A DNA stretch of 64,000 nt from the NCBI GenBank assembly GCA_938075155.1, contig CALJGL010000008.1, forward strand, positions 1 to 64,000, written 5' to 3'. This DNA is from UBA12191 sp009937185 (GTDB taxonomy: Bacteria; Planctomycetota; UBA8108; UBA1146). The position numbers were made by a program, and so were the translations under genes. The notes under the pieces were generated by a model. The model saw only the letters and a list, made by a program, of their open reading frames with translations. It had not been told where the DNA came from and did not search any database. Below, in pieces: positions 36,512 to 45,599 of this stretch (positions are counted from its first letter, which is position 1; each line of letters starts with the position of its first letter).

Positions 36512-38926
36512 TCATTCCTTCACCGTCAGATTCCAGGTGTAACGGAATTGACGTTTAGGAAAGTTTTGATGTTCAGGAATTGTAATGATGATTTCAAAGA
36601 AGCCTGATAGGGAATCTGAATCATTCACGGTTACGTTCAGAAGTTCGTCGACAACTTGTAGGCTCACTTCAACTGGAACCCCGTCTAATTGGGCGAGAAC
36701 TTGGGGCTTTGCTTCACTCCCTGAGAGTGCAAAGGACCAGTTTTGTGAACTTGAGGGTGTCAACTCACCGAGAGGAGGAGTCAGTCCTATAATTTGATCA
36801 GCTCTGAACAAGTCTTGATGCGAATGTGAGTTTAACTGGTGAGACAGGAAGTCTGAATTCGGTAATCGTCCGATACCAAACCATGCAGGGAGAGCGTCCA
36901 GAGAAGGAAAGAGACTTTCCGATTCTGATAGGTAATAGGTGTTTCCTATACTGAGTTCTCCTTCTCCACTGAGAAGTAGCTTTAGCGGTGAGGTTGATTC
37001 TGTGACAAAAGAAAGAGTTGTTGAATTTTGAGTGGGGTTCAAGAGGTAGCCCGCTTTAGGGAATTGTTGAGAGCTACTGTCTTCGAAAGTGATCCGTCTC
37101 TCGGTATTGGAGACCTTCTCGCTCGACAAGACTTTGATAGCTACGGGGCCCAATTCTATAGGAGCAGTGAGACCCGAATCATGGATAGTGAGGTTTTCCG
37201 AAAAGGGTCCCGTCAAGATGGTGCAGTCGGTAAGGAGTCCTTTGGAAAGGGAGTTGTCCTTGAGGCTCACGGCAGGGGCTTTGTTCCCTCCGAATGAGCA
37301 ACGCTGAACCTCTAACATCCCTATTCCATCGAGACGAATCCCATTTCCGCTTTGAAGGAATAGTTTAGAGTCGATGACTCTCACCAGAGGTCGATCAGAA
37401 TCTCCGGTTATGAAAACCCCGGCTTCTCCACGGTTGCTGAGAATCTCGCACCCCTGAATCGAATAGTCACCTAAAGCATCCACGTCGAGATGAACTCCGG
37501 ATCTTAAATTGTCCCTGATGGATGAAGATTCAATCCGTGTTCGCATATCGATGAAATCGTCGTCGGAATAACGAATGTCTAGGCTGACGCCGTGGTCTCC
37601 ATTCGTGTGGCAATCGATACCTCGAAGACCAATTCGAACACGTGGAGGATCGTTACTATCCACTTTTTTCGGACTGGATATTCTGATATTGAGGCCAATA
37701 TCTCCATTTCCTGCGATTTGGTTTCGACGTAAGTCCAATCGAGTTTTGCCACCGCTTCGGGTTGAGAGCGCGGGAGCAGAGATTCCACTTTGAGCATTGT
37801 TGAGAAAGTGGCTTTCTCGAATAGAGAGATCTACGAAACCCTCTATTCGTAGCCCATCACCCCGGTTTTCAGAAACCCTACAATTCAATATAGAGCCGCT
37901 TGCTTCGCCGCCGTCGTCGTCATCCGTTTCAATTTGAATCCCTTTGTCGGCAAAATTCCGAATTTCGCAATTGGAAATTCGAATAACGCAGTCGTCTGCC
38001 ATGATGGCTCTGCGTGCCGTTCCCGATCCTTCAAATGAAAAGCCATCAATCGCAACGAGTGTCTCGCCTGGGGGAAGAATGATCGTGTCTTTATTAGGTT
38101 CGCCCAGAAGCCGGGTCTTATGTTTTTTAGGATCAGGGAGTGTGGTGAAATCGTCTGAGAATCCACCAAAAATACTCATGCCGTCAAACAACAGAAATCG
38201 CTCTGCATAGTTACCTTCGCAAACATAAATATTCACACCCGGCATACCGATAGCAGCACCTATTGCTTCGTCGATAGTCTTGAATGCTGAAGGAGGCTGT
38301 AATCCTGTTCCGGAAGCAGAGACGGATTCATTGACATATCGCACCGGATTAGGGACTGCGGCCCATTCATTTTCATTGGTATCTGATTTTCCGGATTCGT
38401 CAACACAACGCACGACAGCATGAATCACTTGCCCATTTTTTAAATCAGTGATCCTGTAAAAGTTAACGCCAGGTTCGGTGACGAACTGTGGTTGAGCGTC
38501 GAAATCCTGTTTCCCTGATTTAGGAGCTGTGAAGACTTGGTATCGAAGGTTTTCAGAAGTCGAGTGATCGTCAACACCAGACTCCCATCGGATGATGATC
38601 TCACCATCCCCCGGCAGTAATTGTTGAATCCCCATGAATAAGGGTTGGGTTTCTTCCGAGATTCGAGCTTTATCAGTGCCACGAATTTTTGATCTTGGCG
38701 AAGGCAATATCATGCGGGCACCGAGTGCCGCAGGCTCGGGAGTCTCGGTTTCAAGTGAAGAAAGAGATCGTTCCTGGGTGGGAGTTGATTCAGAGGCAGG
38801 TGTACAACCTGAAAAATTGGCTACACAGATGGCGATTGCGAAGATCAGCCCTGCACTAGAAAAGTGCTGGACTAACTTTCGACATAATCTGCGTACCGGT
38901 CTTGGGGATGGACCTTTAAGGATCAA
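36512..38926 (-). CDS. Parallel beta-helix lipoprotein (paralogue of 20902-23643)
   Basis: This protein of about 804 residues has a lipoprotein signal ending in NFSGC, an Fn3-like domain, the motif NPVRYVNESVSASG...AFKTIDEAIGAA and a run of right-handed beta-helix turns (NRGDGL, NAQSGI, NGDIGL, NGDHGV). The C-terminal Ig-like region ends RQFRYTWNLTV. An ATG-started frame exists from 39055, but it would put 43 hydrophilic residues before the signal peptide and overlap the previous gene. The TTG at 38926, with GAGGGAGAG upstream, gives a normal n-region (KGPSPRPVRRLCRK), so I prefer it. It shares domain plan and lipobox with the protein that closes the glycan-export operon. The function is unknown, and a surface polysaccharide-binding or modifying role is possible. 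Confidence 0.7.
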   Translation of the reverse strand: MILKGPSPRPVRRLCRKLVQHFSSAGLIFAIAICVANFSGCTPASESTPTQERSLSSLETETPEPAALGARMILPSPRSKIRGTDKARISEETQPLFMGIQQLLPGDGEIIIRWESGVDDHSTSENLRYQVFTAPKSGKQDFDAQPQFVTEPGVNFYRITDLKNGQVIHAVVRCVDESGKSDTNENEWAAVPNPVRYVNESVSASGTGLQPPSAFKTIDEAIGAAIGMPGVNIYVCEGNYAERFLLFDGMSIFGGFSDDFTTLPDPKKHKTRLLGEPNKDTIILPPGETLVAIDGFSFEGSGTARRAIMADDCVIRISNCEIRNFADKGIQIETDDDDGGEASGSILNCRVSENRGDGLRIEGFVDLSIRESHFLNNAQSGISAPALSTRSGGKTRLDLRRNQIAGNGDIGLNIRISSPKKVDSNDPPRVRIGLRGIDCHTNGDHGVSLDIRYSDDDFIDMRTRIESSSIRDNLRSGVHLDVDALGDYSIQGCEILSNRGEAGVFITGDSDRPLVRVIDSKLFLQSGNGIRLDGIGMLEVQRCSFGGNKAPAVSLKDNSLSKGLLTDCTILTGPFSENLTIHDSGLTAPIELGPVAIKVLSSEKVSNTERRITFEDSSSQQFPKAGYLLNPTQNSTTLSFVTESTSPLKLLLSGEGELSIGNTYYLSESESLFPSLDALPAWFGIGRLPNSDFLSHQLNSHSHQDLFRADQIIGLTPPLGELTPSSSQNWSFALSGSEAKPQVLAQLDGVPVEVSLQVVDELLNVTVNDSDSLSGFFEIIITIPEHQNFPKRQFRYTWNLTVKE

Positions 38927-39002
38927 CTCGCTCTCCCTCACAAGAGTGAAAGTCTCATTCTCCCAATAGTTTACAACATCTGGGCGAACCCGTCCTGCGA
39001 GG

Positions 39003-40307
39003 TCATTCCGAAACCGCAAGACCAATCCTGTTGACCTCTTCAACACTTGTTCCATCCGAAATTTGAGGGTCTCCGCTGTAGTAAAGGAGCATACGATTGA
39101 GGTCTGGATTTACTTCTGTGAGGGGATCTTGCTCCCTGAGAGCGATATGAGGGTGCTTCACGTCATCTGAGTCAAATGTCACAGGGGAAAAGTTGTCACT
39201 AGAGGGGGAGATGACGGGGACGGCATAACCGCTCCAACTGAATCCATCGACACTGTTCGAGTAGCCGATGAAAGAATCATTATCGGACGATATTTGTTGT
39301 CCCTCGTAAAAGAGATGCCACTCGATAATATTATCGAGGTTGTCTCTCTCTATTTCAATAGTTGGGGAACGCACTGCGAAGTCATCGAATGCACCGGGGC
39401 CGCCACTGAAAATCGGACCCGCATCTACGCCGGTGAGAGCACCGTCAGTCACTGTCCAAGCCAAACCATTTGAAGAAGTGGCCATTCCTATGACGGAACT
39501 TCCGTCGTCTCTTACGGCTTCGAAGACCATTCGATATTCAAGAGGTTCTGTGTCCGAGTTGACTTGGATGACTTCAGGATCTGAAATCCGAATGACATTG
39601 CCGAATGATGGACCGACTTCCAATCCCGGGCAAAAAGCGGGTGTGCTCCAAGTGAGCCCATCTGCAGACTGACACGTAAGGGTCGCACTATATTGACCCA
39701 CGATTCCGTATGTGCCTTCAAACCACATCAGGTATCTGCCCGAAACTCCTACCGGGACAGACTTGTTTAGGAGGACAGAGGGGTCTGTAACATTCAACGC
39801 GGTCCGTAGGGCACCATCGAATTCTAACTGAGGAAGTTCAGCAGCTGTAAGAACCCGAGTCCGCGATCCGAGGATGGGGTCAAAGTTATATTCATCGGAA
39901 GTGATCAAACCGATACTATTTTCTAAGGTGGCACCATCGGTGGCTTCGTAGAAGAGCATGTATCGATCACAAGTGGTGCACGCACCTGAAATAGGGTCGT
40001 TAATGATTCTATCGTTATCGTCCACCATGCAAGGACTGTCGACTTCAAGATAATCAAAATCTGAGACCACCGCTGCAGCAGGATCGGCTGTCAATCGGTC
40101 ACTCAAGATAGGGGCGATGAAGTCGTTTGGAAAAACTCCGGCTCTGTTCTTTGAGAACTCGATGACAGGTGCAGGGCTTCCAGCTGTACCTCCGCCACCT
40201 CCGCAACCTGAAACAACTCCGAGACAAATGAAGAGGCAAATCCACTTAGTTGGGGTAGACAATGGAAACGCTGGAGACTTCGAGATATTGCGATGGATTT
40301 GAGTCAT
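39003..40307 (-). CDS. Lipoprotein with GH43/GH32-like beta-propeller appearance
   Basis: This is a 434-aa lipoprotein. The signal peptide ends VVSGC (Cys35), followed by a poly-Gly tether. The body has repeated strands of the type RYMLFYEATDG, RYLMWFEGTYG, YRMVFEAVRD, WHLFYEGQQ and MLLYYSGDP. Each is followed by a 'GLITSD / CQSADGLTWS / ATSSNGLAW / YSNSVDGFSW' turn. This is the blade pattern of five-bladed propellers in GH32/GH43/GH130-like families. Catalytic acids cannot be assigned with confidence, so it may be non-enzymatic. It is the first gene of the operon that also holds the beta-helix lipoprotein and the sensor/regulator pair. Confidence 0.68.
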   Translation of the reverse strand: MTQIHRNISKSPAFPLSTPTKWICLFICLGVVSGCGGGGGTAGSPAPVIEFSKNRAGVFPNDFIAPILSDRLTADPAAAVVSDFDYLEVDSPCMVDDNDRIINDPISGACTTCDRYMLFYEATDGATLENSIGLITSDEYNFDPILGSRTRVLTAAELPQLEFDGALRTALNVTDPSVLLNKSVPVGVSGRYLMWFEGTYGIVGQYSATLTCQSADGLTWSTPAFCPGLEVGPSFGNVIRISDPEVIQVNSDTEPLEYRMVFEAVRDDGSSVIGMATSSNGLAWTVTDGALTGVDAGPIFSGGPGAFDDFAVRSPTIEIERDNLDNIIEWHLFYEGQQISSDNDSFIGYSNSVDGFSWSGYAVPVISPSSDNFSPVTFDSDDVKHPHIALREQDPLTEVNPDLNRMLLYYSGDPQISDGTSVEEVNRIGLAVSE

Positions 40308-40760
40308 CGTCGGCCTTTCAACGGGTTTTACCTACGGTCTCTTGCCCCGCGGTTCAAGGGCTCCAGGTCATTGAAAAATTCGATCAAGATATCCTGAGAG
40401 ACAACTGGGGTTGTTGCAGACAGATTTCAACAACGTTCCCCTATATTCCGTTGTAGCCGAAACTCTTCACATTTGGGACAGCACTATCGGAAATTAACTC
40501 CAACCTTGACTAGTTTGGCAGGATTGACAGTTTCTCGTCCAGATTCCTTTGTGTTGTAATGTTTATTGTTCAAGGAAGATGCGTAGGATTAGAAGTGGCG
40601 ATGCTTCCCGCTTGGTAATGTGTGTTTAATATGCTCTTACTCGGCAAATATTTTGGGAGTGGCTCCGACTATTATCATTGAGGGCGAGAGCAACATGGCT
40701 CATGCCACCGACCTTTTATTATAAGATATGAATGACAAATCCAGAGATTTGGGAGATGAG
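40308..40760. promoter_or_regulatory. Divergent intergenic region between lipoprotein and protease genes
   Basis: About 450 non-coding bases separate two divergent genes, so promoters for both should lie here. A hairpin at 40407-40441 (GGGG-TTGTTG, 11-base loop, CAACAA, cgtt bulge, CCCC) lies about 100 bases upstream of the lipoprotein start, without a U-tract. A TTGACA box occurs near 40525 on the plus strand, but the nearest -10-like TGTAAT is too far away. No further gene is visible. Confidence 0.35.
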
Positions 40761-43700
40761 ATGAAATCCACAGGGTTGAAATACTGCGTAGCACTACTAT
40801 TGAGTGTATTCATCTCTTCTGATGCATGGTCTCAAGTCCCTTCCGAATCGTCGTGGACTCCCAATACCATGTCCTATAACTGGGGAGAGCAACGCGTTAA
40901 ATTGACAGTTAAACCCGGACAATTCGCACTTTATATGCCATCTGCCAGTGAAGATGACGAAATCGGGAAACTGAATCAGTTATTGGACTCTCAGGGAATC
41001 GTGCTGAGTGAAGAATCGATCGAGGAGACTCCATATCCTGGCTTGGTATTGATTAAAGATCTAAGCAGCGATTCTTTTCAATCTCTTAGCAAGTTGGAAT
41101 CGGGTTGGGTTTCACCCTGTCTTGATTACAGAGGAAAGCTCCACATTCCAACTCAGCGATTTCTCGTCAGTCTCACCAGTTATGAAGCAAACGTTTACCA
41201 AAGGTTTGTGGATAATTCGGGTCTTCAGTTGATTCGTGAATTTCCTTCAACGAAACCCCTCTTCCTTGTCGAAACAAACCATGCACCGATTGATTTTGAA
41301 TCAGCTTTGGAAGAAATTTCTTCCATTGAGGGTGTGGCCTCTGTCAGTCCCAATTTCATCATGCATCTCAAGGGAATGGCAGCTCCAAATGATCCGGGGT
41401 ATTCCTCCCAATGGCATTTGAACAATACTGGGCAGCAAGGGACTTTGGGAGTCGACATCGAAGCGGAAGCCGCATGGGGAATCGCAACGGGTGGCGCTAA
41501 TGTCGTCATTGCGATTATCGATGAGGGCGTCGATGTGAATCATGAAGACCTCGCTCCCAATATGGTTGCCGGACACGACTCCGTTACAATTCAGGCGAGC
41601 CCCGGCGGTATTCCGGGTAATTGTGACGTGAATGATTCGCATGGAACTGGCTGTGCAGGCCTTGCTGCAGCTCGTGGAAACAACGGAATCGGAATCTCTG
41701 GCGTGGCATGGAATGCACAGATACAACCCGTGAGATTGGGATTCGGAAATCATTGGACACAAAATGACTGGATAATAGATGCACTGACATGGTCCACGGA
41801 TAACGGTGCAGATATCCTGTCAAATTCGTGGGGTGGTGGTGCTCCTAGTACCGCAGAATCCAACACTATGGATTACTCACTGAGCGTGGGGCGAAATGGT
41901 CTCGGATGTCTGCTCGTGTTTGCGAGTGGCAATGAGAGTGCCGGCGTCAGTTTTCCTGCGGCCTACTCTCAAACAGTCGCTGTCGGAGCTTCCAGTCCCT
42001 GCGATGAGATCAAATCTATATCCTCATGTGATGGAGAAAACTTTTGGGGTTCTAACACTGGACCTCAACAATCAGTTGTTGCTCCAGGGGTATTGATGGT
42101 GACCACTGACATCACTGGGGCCACAGGAATGGTCAATGGAGATTACACTACAACGTTTAATGGAACCTCTTCAGCGACGCCCGTCGTTGCTGGAGCACTT
42201 GCCGTTATTCTGTCGCATGATCCGACTCTTTCTGCAGCCACTGCCGTAGATATTTTGCAAATAGCGGCAGACGACCAAGTCGGACCTGCTGGCCAGGACG
42301 TCCCCGGGTTCGATGACAATTTTGGGCATGGCCGCTTGAACCTTGCCAACATGCTAGCACTGATGGGGGGGCCTGCTTCTCCCACGAATCTGACATGCTC
42401 TGAGACGGGTGTTGGAGTGCAGATCAGTTGGACTCCAGGAGAGGCCTATGATCAGGTCATCGTGAGAAGAGATGGTGCACTCCTTTCGACGCTAGGAGGG
42501 AATGCTACGGGTTTCCTCGACGTGAACACCCCAGCGGGACAGCACACTTGGGAAGTTCAAGGCTTCGTTGGAGGAACTCCGAGCTTGAGTGTGAATTGCT
42601 CGTTGTTCCTGATTGGAAATGCAAAGGATCTGATCTGGTCCCCAGGGACAGGAACTGTGAATTCCGGCCTGACCTTTGGGAATGACCTGGTTCAAACAGG
42701 TAGAGAAGCCATCCTCACGAGCAATCTGACCGCCTTTCAAGACTTGGATGTCTTCGACAGGATCTGGGTAATGTTGGGAATGTTCCCGAATAACCACCAG
42801 ATTACTGAGGCCGAATCAGCGTCCCTTGTGACCTTCCTCACTAATGGCGTGGGTGGAAAAGCCCTTTATATGGAGGGTGGAGATACTTGGTTCTTCGATC
42901 CCCAGAGACCGATTCATGCACAGTTTGGAATTACCGCATTATCAGATGGAGCCAGTGCCGATGATTTGGCAACGGTGACAGGTTTTGCAACCACAGGCTG
43001 TGATCTATCGGGACTCTCACTGACATACACCGGTGAGAACAGTTGGGTCGATCGTATCTCTGCGAATGTCGACTCTGCTGTTGTTCAGTCCAACCAAGCT
43101 CCCGCATATGACGTCGCAGTCTTTAGGGATAACGGTGGCCAATTGACATTAGGTGCTTCCTATGAAAACGGTGGGCTCATCGATGGCACCGGAACCCGAT
43201 TACAATTGGTCGAAGCACTTTTGGCTTGTATGGGGGGCACTCTTATTGCTCCTACAGATCTGACGTGCTTTCCCAATGGATCTTCGGTAACGCTGACGTG
43301 GACGAACGCAGGAAACTGGGATTCCATAGAGGTGGTCACTGACGGAGGAACCCCATTAGTACTTCCGGCTTCTGCTACAACGACCACGATCACGGGTTTG
43401 GGGATCGGATCACATACCTTTGAGGTGAGTTCGATCATTGGTACAGAAGTTTCAATACCTGCAGCTTGTTCTATTGGTATTGCGCCGGATGGACCGACTA
43501 ATCTGAGTTGTAATCCATTCGGCTCTAATGTTCAGATTTCATGGTCAAATCCGATTACTTACGATTCGATTGAGATACTTAGAAACTCTATCGTGATCGC
43601 CAGCCTCGCTGGATCTCCGACTTCGTATACAGATGTTTCGCCAGGGAGTGGTACTCACGGATATTTCGTCCGTGGACTCTTGGGTGGAGTGGATAGTAAT

Positions 43701-45470
43701 GCTTCCAGTTGTGGAGTCTTTATCCCCCCAAATCCGGTGCAAGGATTGTCTTGTCAGGTTACAGGAGTCACAGCCGCGATTTCTTGGACGAATGGAGATA
43801 CCTACGACGACATCCAAGTTCGTAGGGGTGGATTACTGATTGCGACACTGGCGGGGACTGCCACCACTTTCCAGGATCAACCGGGTTCGGGTAGTCATCA
43901 GTGGTCGATTCTGGGTGTTCTGCAATCGGTCGGTTCTTCAGAAGTGGTATGCAGCGGAACGGTAGTTCCAATAGCACCTTCAAATCTGGTCTGTTCAACG
44001 TCCGGAGCGAATGCCAACCTTTCATGGTCAAACTCTCAATCCTATTCTTCTTTGATTGTTTCGAGAGATGGTCTGGATGTTGCAACTCTCGCTGGAACTT
44101 CTATTTCCTTCGAAGAGGACCCGGGACCGGGCAGTTTTAGTTACTCGATTCGAGCAATAGCAGGTGGTATCGAAAGTTCCGCCGTGAGTTGTGCGGTAAT
44201 TCGTAATCCTCAAGGTGTCTCGAATCTTGATTGCCAATTTTCAGGGAGTACTGCTACTTTGATTTGGACCGCTGAAGCTGGATTGACCTCGATTCTTATT
44301 GAACGAAATGGTTCATTAGTCGCAACACTTGGGGGGGATGCCAGTTTCTATCAAGAGAATAGTCCTCCGTCAGGGCAAACGTCGTACTCGATAACACCAA
44401 TAGCAGGCTCGCTCTCTGGAACAGCAACGAATTGCTCGATCAGCGTTCCACCGGGACCCGTAACAAACTTAGTTTGTTCCAGTCCTGCCGATTTCTCTGC
44501 GCAACTGAGTTGGAGTGCTCCAGCTAATCTGACATCTATAGAGGTCAGAAGAAATGGCGACTTGCTCTCAACATTGGGTGGGACAGCGGAGTCATTCACA
44601 GATTCGACAGCGCCTGGAGGGTTACAGAGTTATTCCCTGACCACGATATCAGCGAGTATTCAAGGTGGATCGACTTCATGCCTAGTAGACGTCTCAATCC
44701 CTTCTGCGCCAGTGTGCAGCATGAGTGCGGATGTGACGTCAGGAACTTCTCCGTTGCAGGTTCAGTTCACGGATGGAAGTACAGGTTCTATCTCATTGTG
44801 GGAATGGGACTTTGGAGATGGAGTCACCTCAAATCAGCAAAATCCCCAGCATGTATTCAATGCTCCTGCGGTTTATCCCGTATCACTGACGGTCACTGGG
44901 CCGGGTGGATTTGATTCAGCATCGTTGAACATAACCGTTACGGAGCCTGCTCCTGTCGCTGCATTTAGTGCGAGTGTTGTTTCGGGGACTGCACCCTTGA
45001 CCGTTCAGTTTTCTGACTTGAGCACTGGCAGTATTAATTCACGTAGTTGGACCTTTGGTGATAGTAATTCTTCAACGATTCAAAACCCCGAGCATACCTA
45101 CGTGTCGCCAGGGGTATATTCAGTCAGCCTCTCGGTGGTCGGCCCAGGCGGAAGTGATAACTCGACGCAGGCAGCTCTTATTGAAGTTCTCGCTGCGCCT
45201 GTGTTTGTCAGAGGAGATGCCAATTCAGATGGTAGATCCGATATTTCTGATGCGATCCAAATTTTAGAATACATGTTCTTCTCTGGAGTTGCGTCTTGTG
45301 AATCGGCTCTCGATCTAGATGACGACGGTGTGGTAGGTATCGCAGATGCGATAGGAAAGTTAACTCAGATTTTCCAAGGGACACTCACTCCCGCTGCACC
45401 CTTCCCTGATTGTGGTTCCGATCCAACGTTAGATGGATTGACCTGTTCAAGTCAGTCCACTTGCCCCTAA
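40761..45470 (+). CDS. Secreted subtilisin-like (S8) protease with Fn3, PKD and dockerin-like modules
   Basis: This is a 1569-aa multidomain exoprotein. A signal peptide (ALLLSVFISSDAWSQ) and propeptide of about 170 residues precede an S8 catalytic domain with Asp254 (AIIDEGVD), His294 (DSHGTGCAG) and Ser470 (NGTSSATPVVAG). Next come an Fn3-like repeat and a flavodoxin/GATase-like insert (about 620-830). Six more Fn3-like repeats with the pattern 'xxNLxCxxxxxxxxLSW...RxGxxxxTLAG' follow, then two PKD domains (WDFGDG, WTFGDS). The C-terminal dockerin-like module begins RGDANSDGRSDISDAI and ends CSSQSTCP. A start at 40728 is possible. The ATG at 40761 has GGGAG at good spacing and puts the signal peptide at the N-terminus. 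Likely a surface or extracellular endoprotease. Confidence 0.88.
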   Translation: MKSTGLKYCVALLLSVFISSDAWSQVPSESSWTPNTMSYNWGEQRVKLTVKPGQFALYMPSASEDDEIGKLNQLLDSQGIVLSEESIEETPYPGLVLIKDLSSDSFQSLSKLESGWVSPCLDYRGKLHIPTQRFLVSLTSYEANVYQRFVDNSGLQLIREFPSTKPLFLVETNHAPIDFESALEEISSIEGVASVSPNFIMHLKGMAAPNDPGYSSQWHLNNTGQQGTLGVDIEAEAAWGIATGGANVVIAIIDEGVDVNHEDLAPNMVAGHDSVTIQASPGGIPGNCDVNDSHGTGCAGLAAARGNNGIGISGVAWNAQIQPVRLGFGNHWTQNDWIIDALTWSTDNGADILSNSWGGGAPSTAESNTMDYSLSVGRNGLGCLLVFASGNESAGVSFPAAYSQTVAVGASSPCDEIKSISSCDGENFWGSNTGPQQSVVAPGVLMVTTDITGATGMVNGDYTTTFNGTSSATPVVAGALAVILSHDPTLSAATAVDILQIAADDQVGPAGQDVPGFDDNFGHGRLNLANMLALMGGPASPTNLTCSETGVGVQISWTPGEAYDQVIVRRDGALLSTLGGNATGFLDVNTPAGQHTWEVQGFVGGTPSLSVNCSLFLIGNAKDLIWSPGTGTVNSGLTFGNDLVQTGREAILTSNLTAFQDLDVFDRIWVMLGMFPNNHQITEAESASLVTFLTNGVGGKALYMEGGDTWFFDPQRPIHAQFGITALSDGASADDLATVTGFATTGCDLSGLSLTYTGENSWVDRISANVDSAVVQSNQAPAYDVAVFRDNGGQLTLGASYENGGLIDGTGTRLQLVEALLACMGGTLIAPTDLTCFPNGSSVTLTWTNAGNWDSIEVVTDGGTPLVLPASATTTTITGLGIGSHTFEVSSIIGTEVSIPAACSIGIAPDGPTNLSCNPFGSNVQISWSNPITYDSIEILRNSIVIASLAGSPTSYTDVSPGSGTHGYFVRGLLGGVDSNASSCGVFIPPNPVQGLSCQVTGVTAAISWTNGDTYDDIQVRRGGLLIATLAGTATTFQDQPGSGSHQWSILGVLQSVGSSEVVCSGTVVPIAPSNLVCSTSGANANLSWSNSQSYSSLIVSRDGLDVATLAGTSISFEEDPGPGSFSYSIRAIAGGIESSAVSCAVIRNPQGVSNLDCQFSGSTATLIWTAEAGLTSILIERNGSLVATLGGDASFYQENSPPSGQTSYSITPIAGSLSGTATNCSISVPPGPVTNLVCSSPADFSAQLSWSAPANLTSIEVRRNGDLLSTLGGTAESFTDSTAPGGLQSYSLTTISASIQGGSTSCLVDVSIPSAPVCSMSADVTSGTSPLQVQFTDGSTGSISLWEWDFGDGVTSNQQNPQHVFNAPAVYPVSLTVTGPGGFDSASLNITVTEPAPVAAFSASVVSGTAPLTVQFSDLSTGSINSRSWTFGDSNSSTIQNPEHTYVSPGVYSVSLSVVGPGGSDNSTQAALIEVLAAPVFVRGDANSDGRSDISDAIQILEYMFFSGVASCESALDLDDDGVVGIADAIGKLTQIFQGTLTPAAPFPDCGSDPTLDGLTCSSQSTCP

Positions 45471-45500
45471 GTTCATGAAGGTATTTTAATACGATTTGAC

Positions 45501-45535
45501 CCTGCGGAAGAGCGACCTCTTTCGCAGGTTTTTTT
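45501..45535 (+). terminator. Rho-independent terminator of the S8 protease gene
   Basis: The stem has twelve base pairs (CCTGCGGAAGAG / CTCTTTCGCAGG, one G-T pair) with a CGAC loop, followed by seven T. It lies 30 bases after the stop codon at 45470. Confidence 0.93.
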
Positions 45536-45599
45536 ATGATGAAAAAGGGGCTTCTTTATTGCGGATTAATAACTGCAATAAAAATGAAGAAGGACTGAT

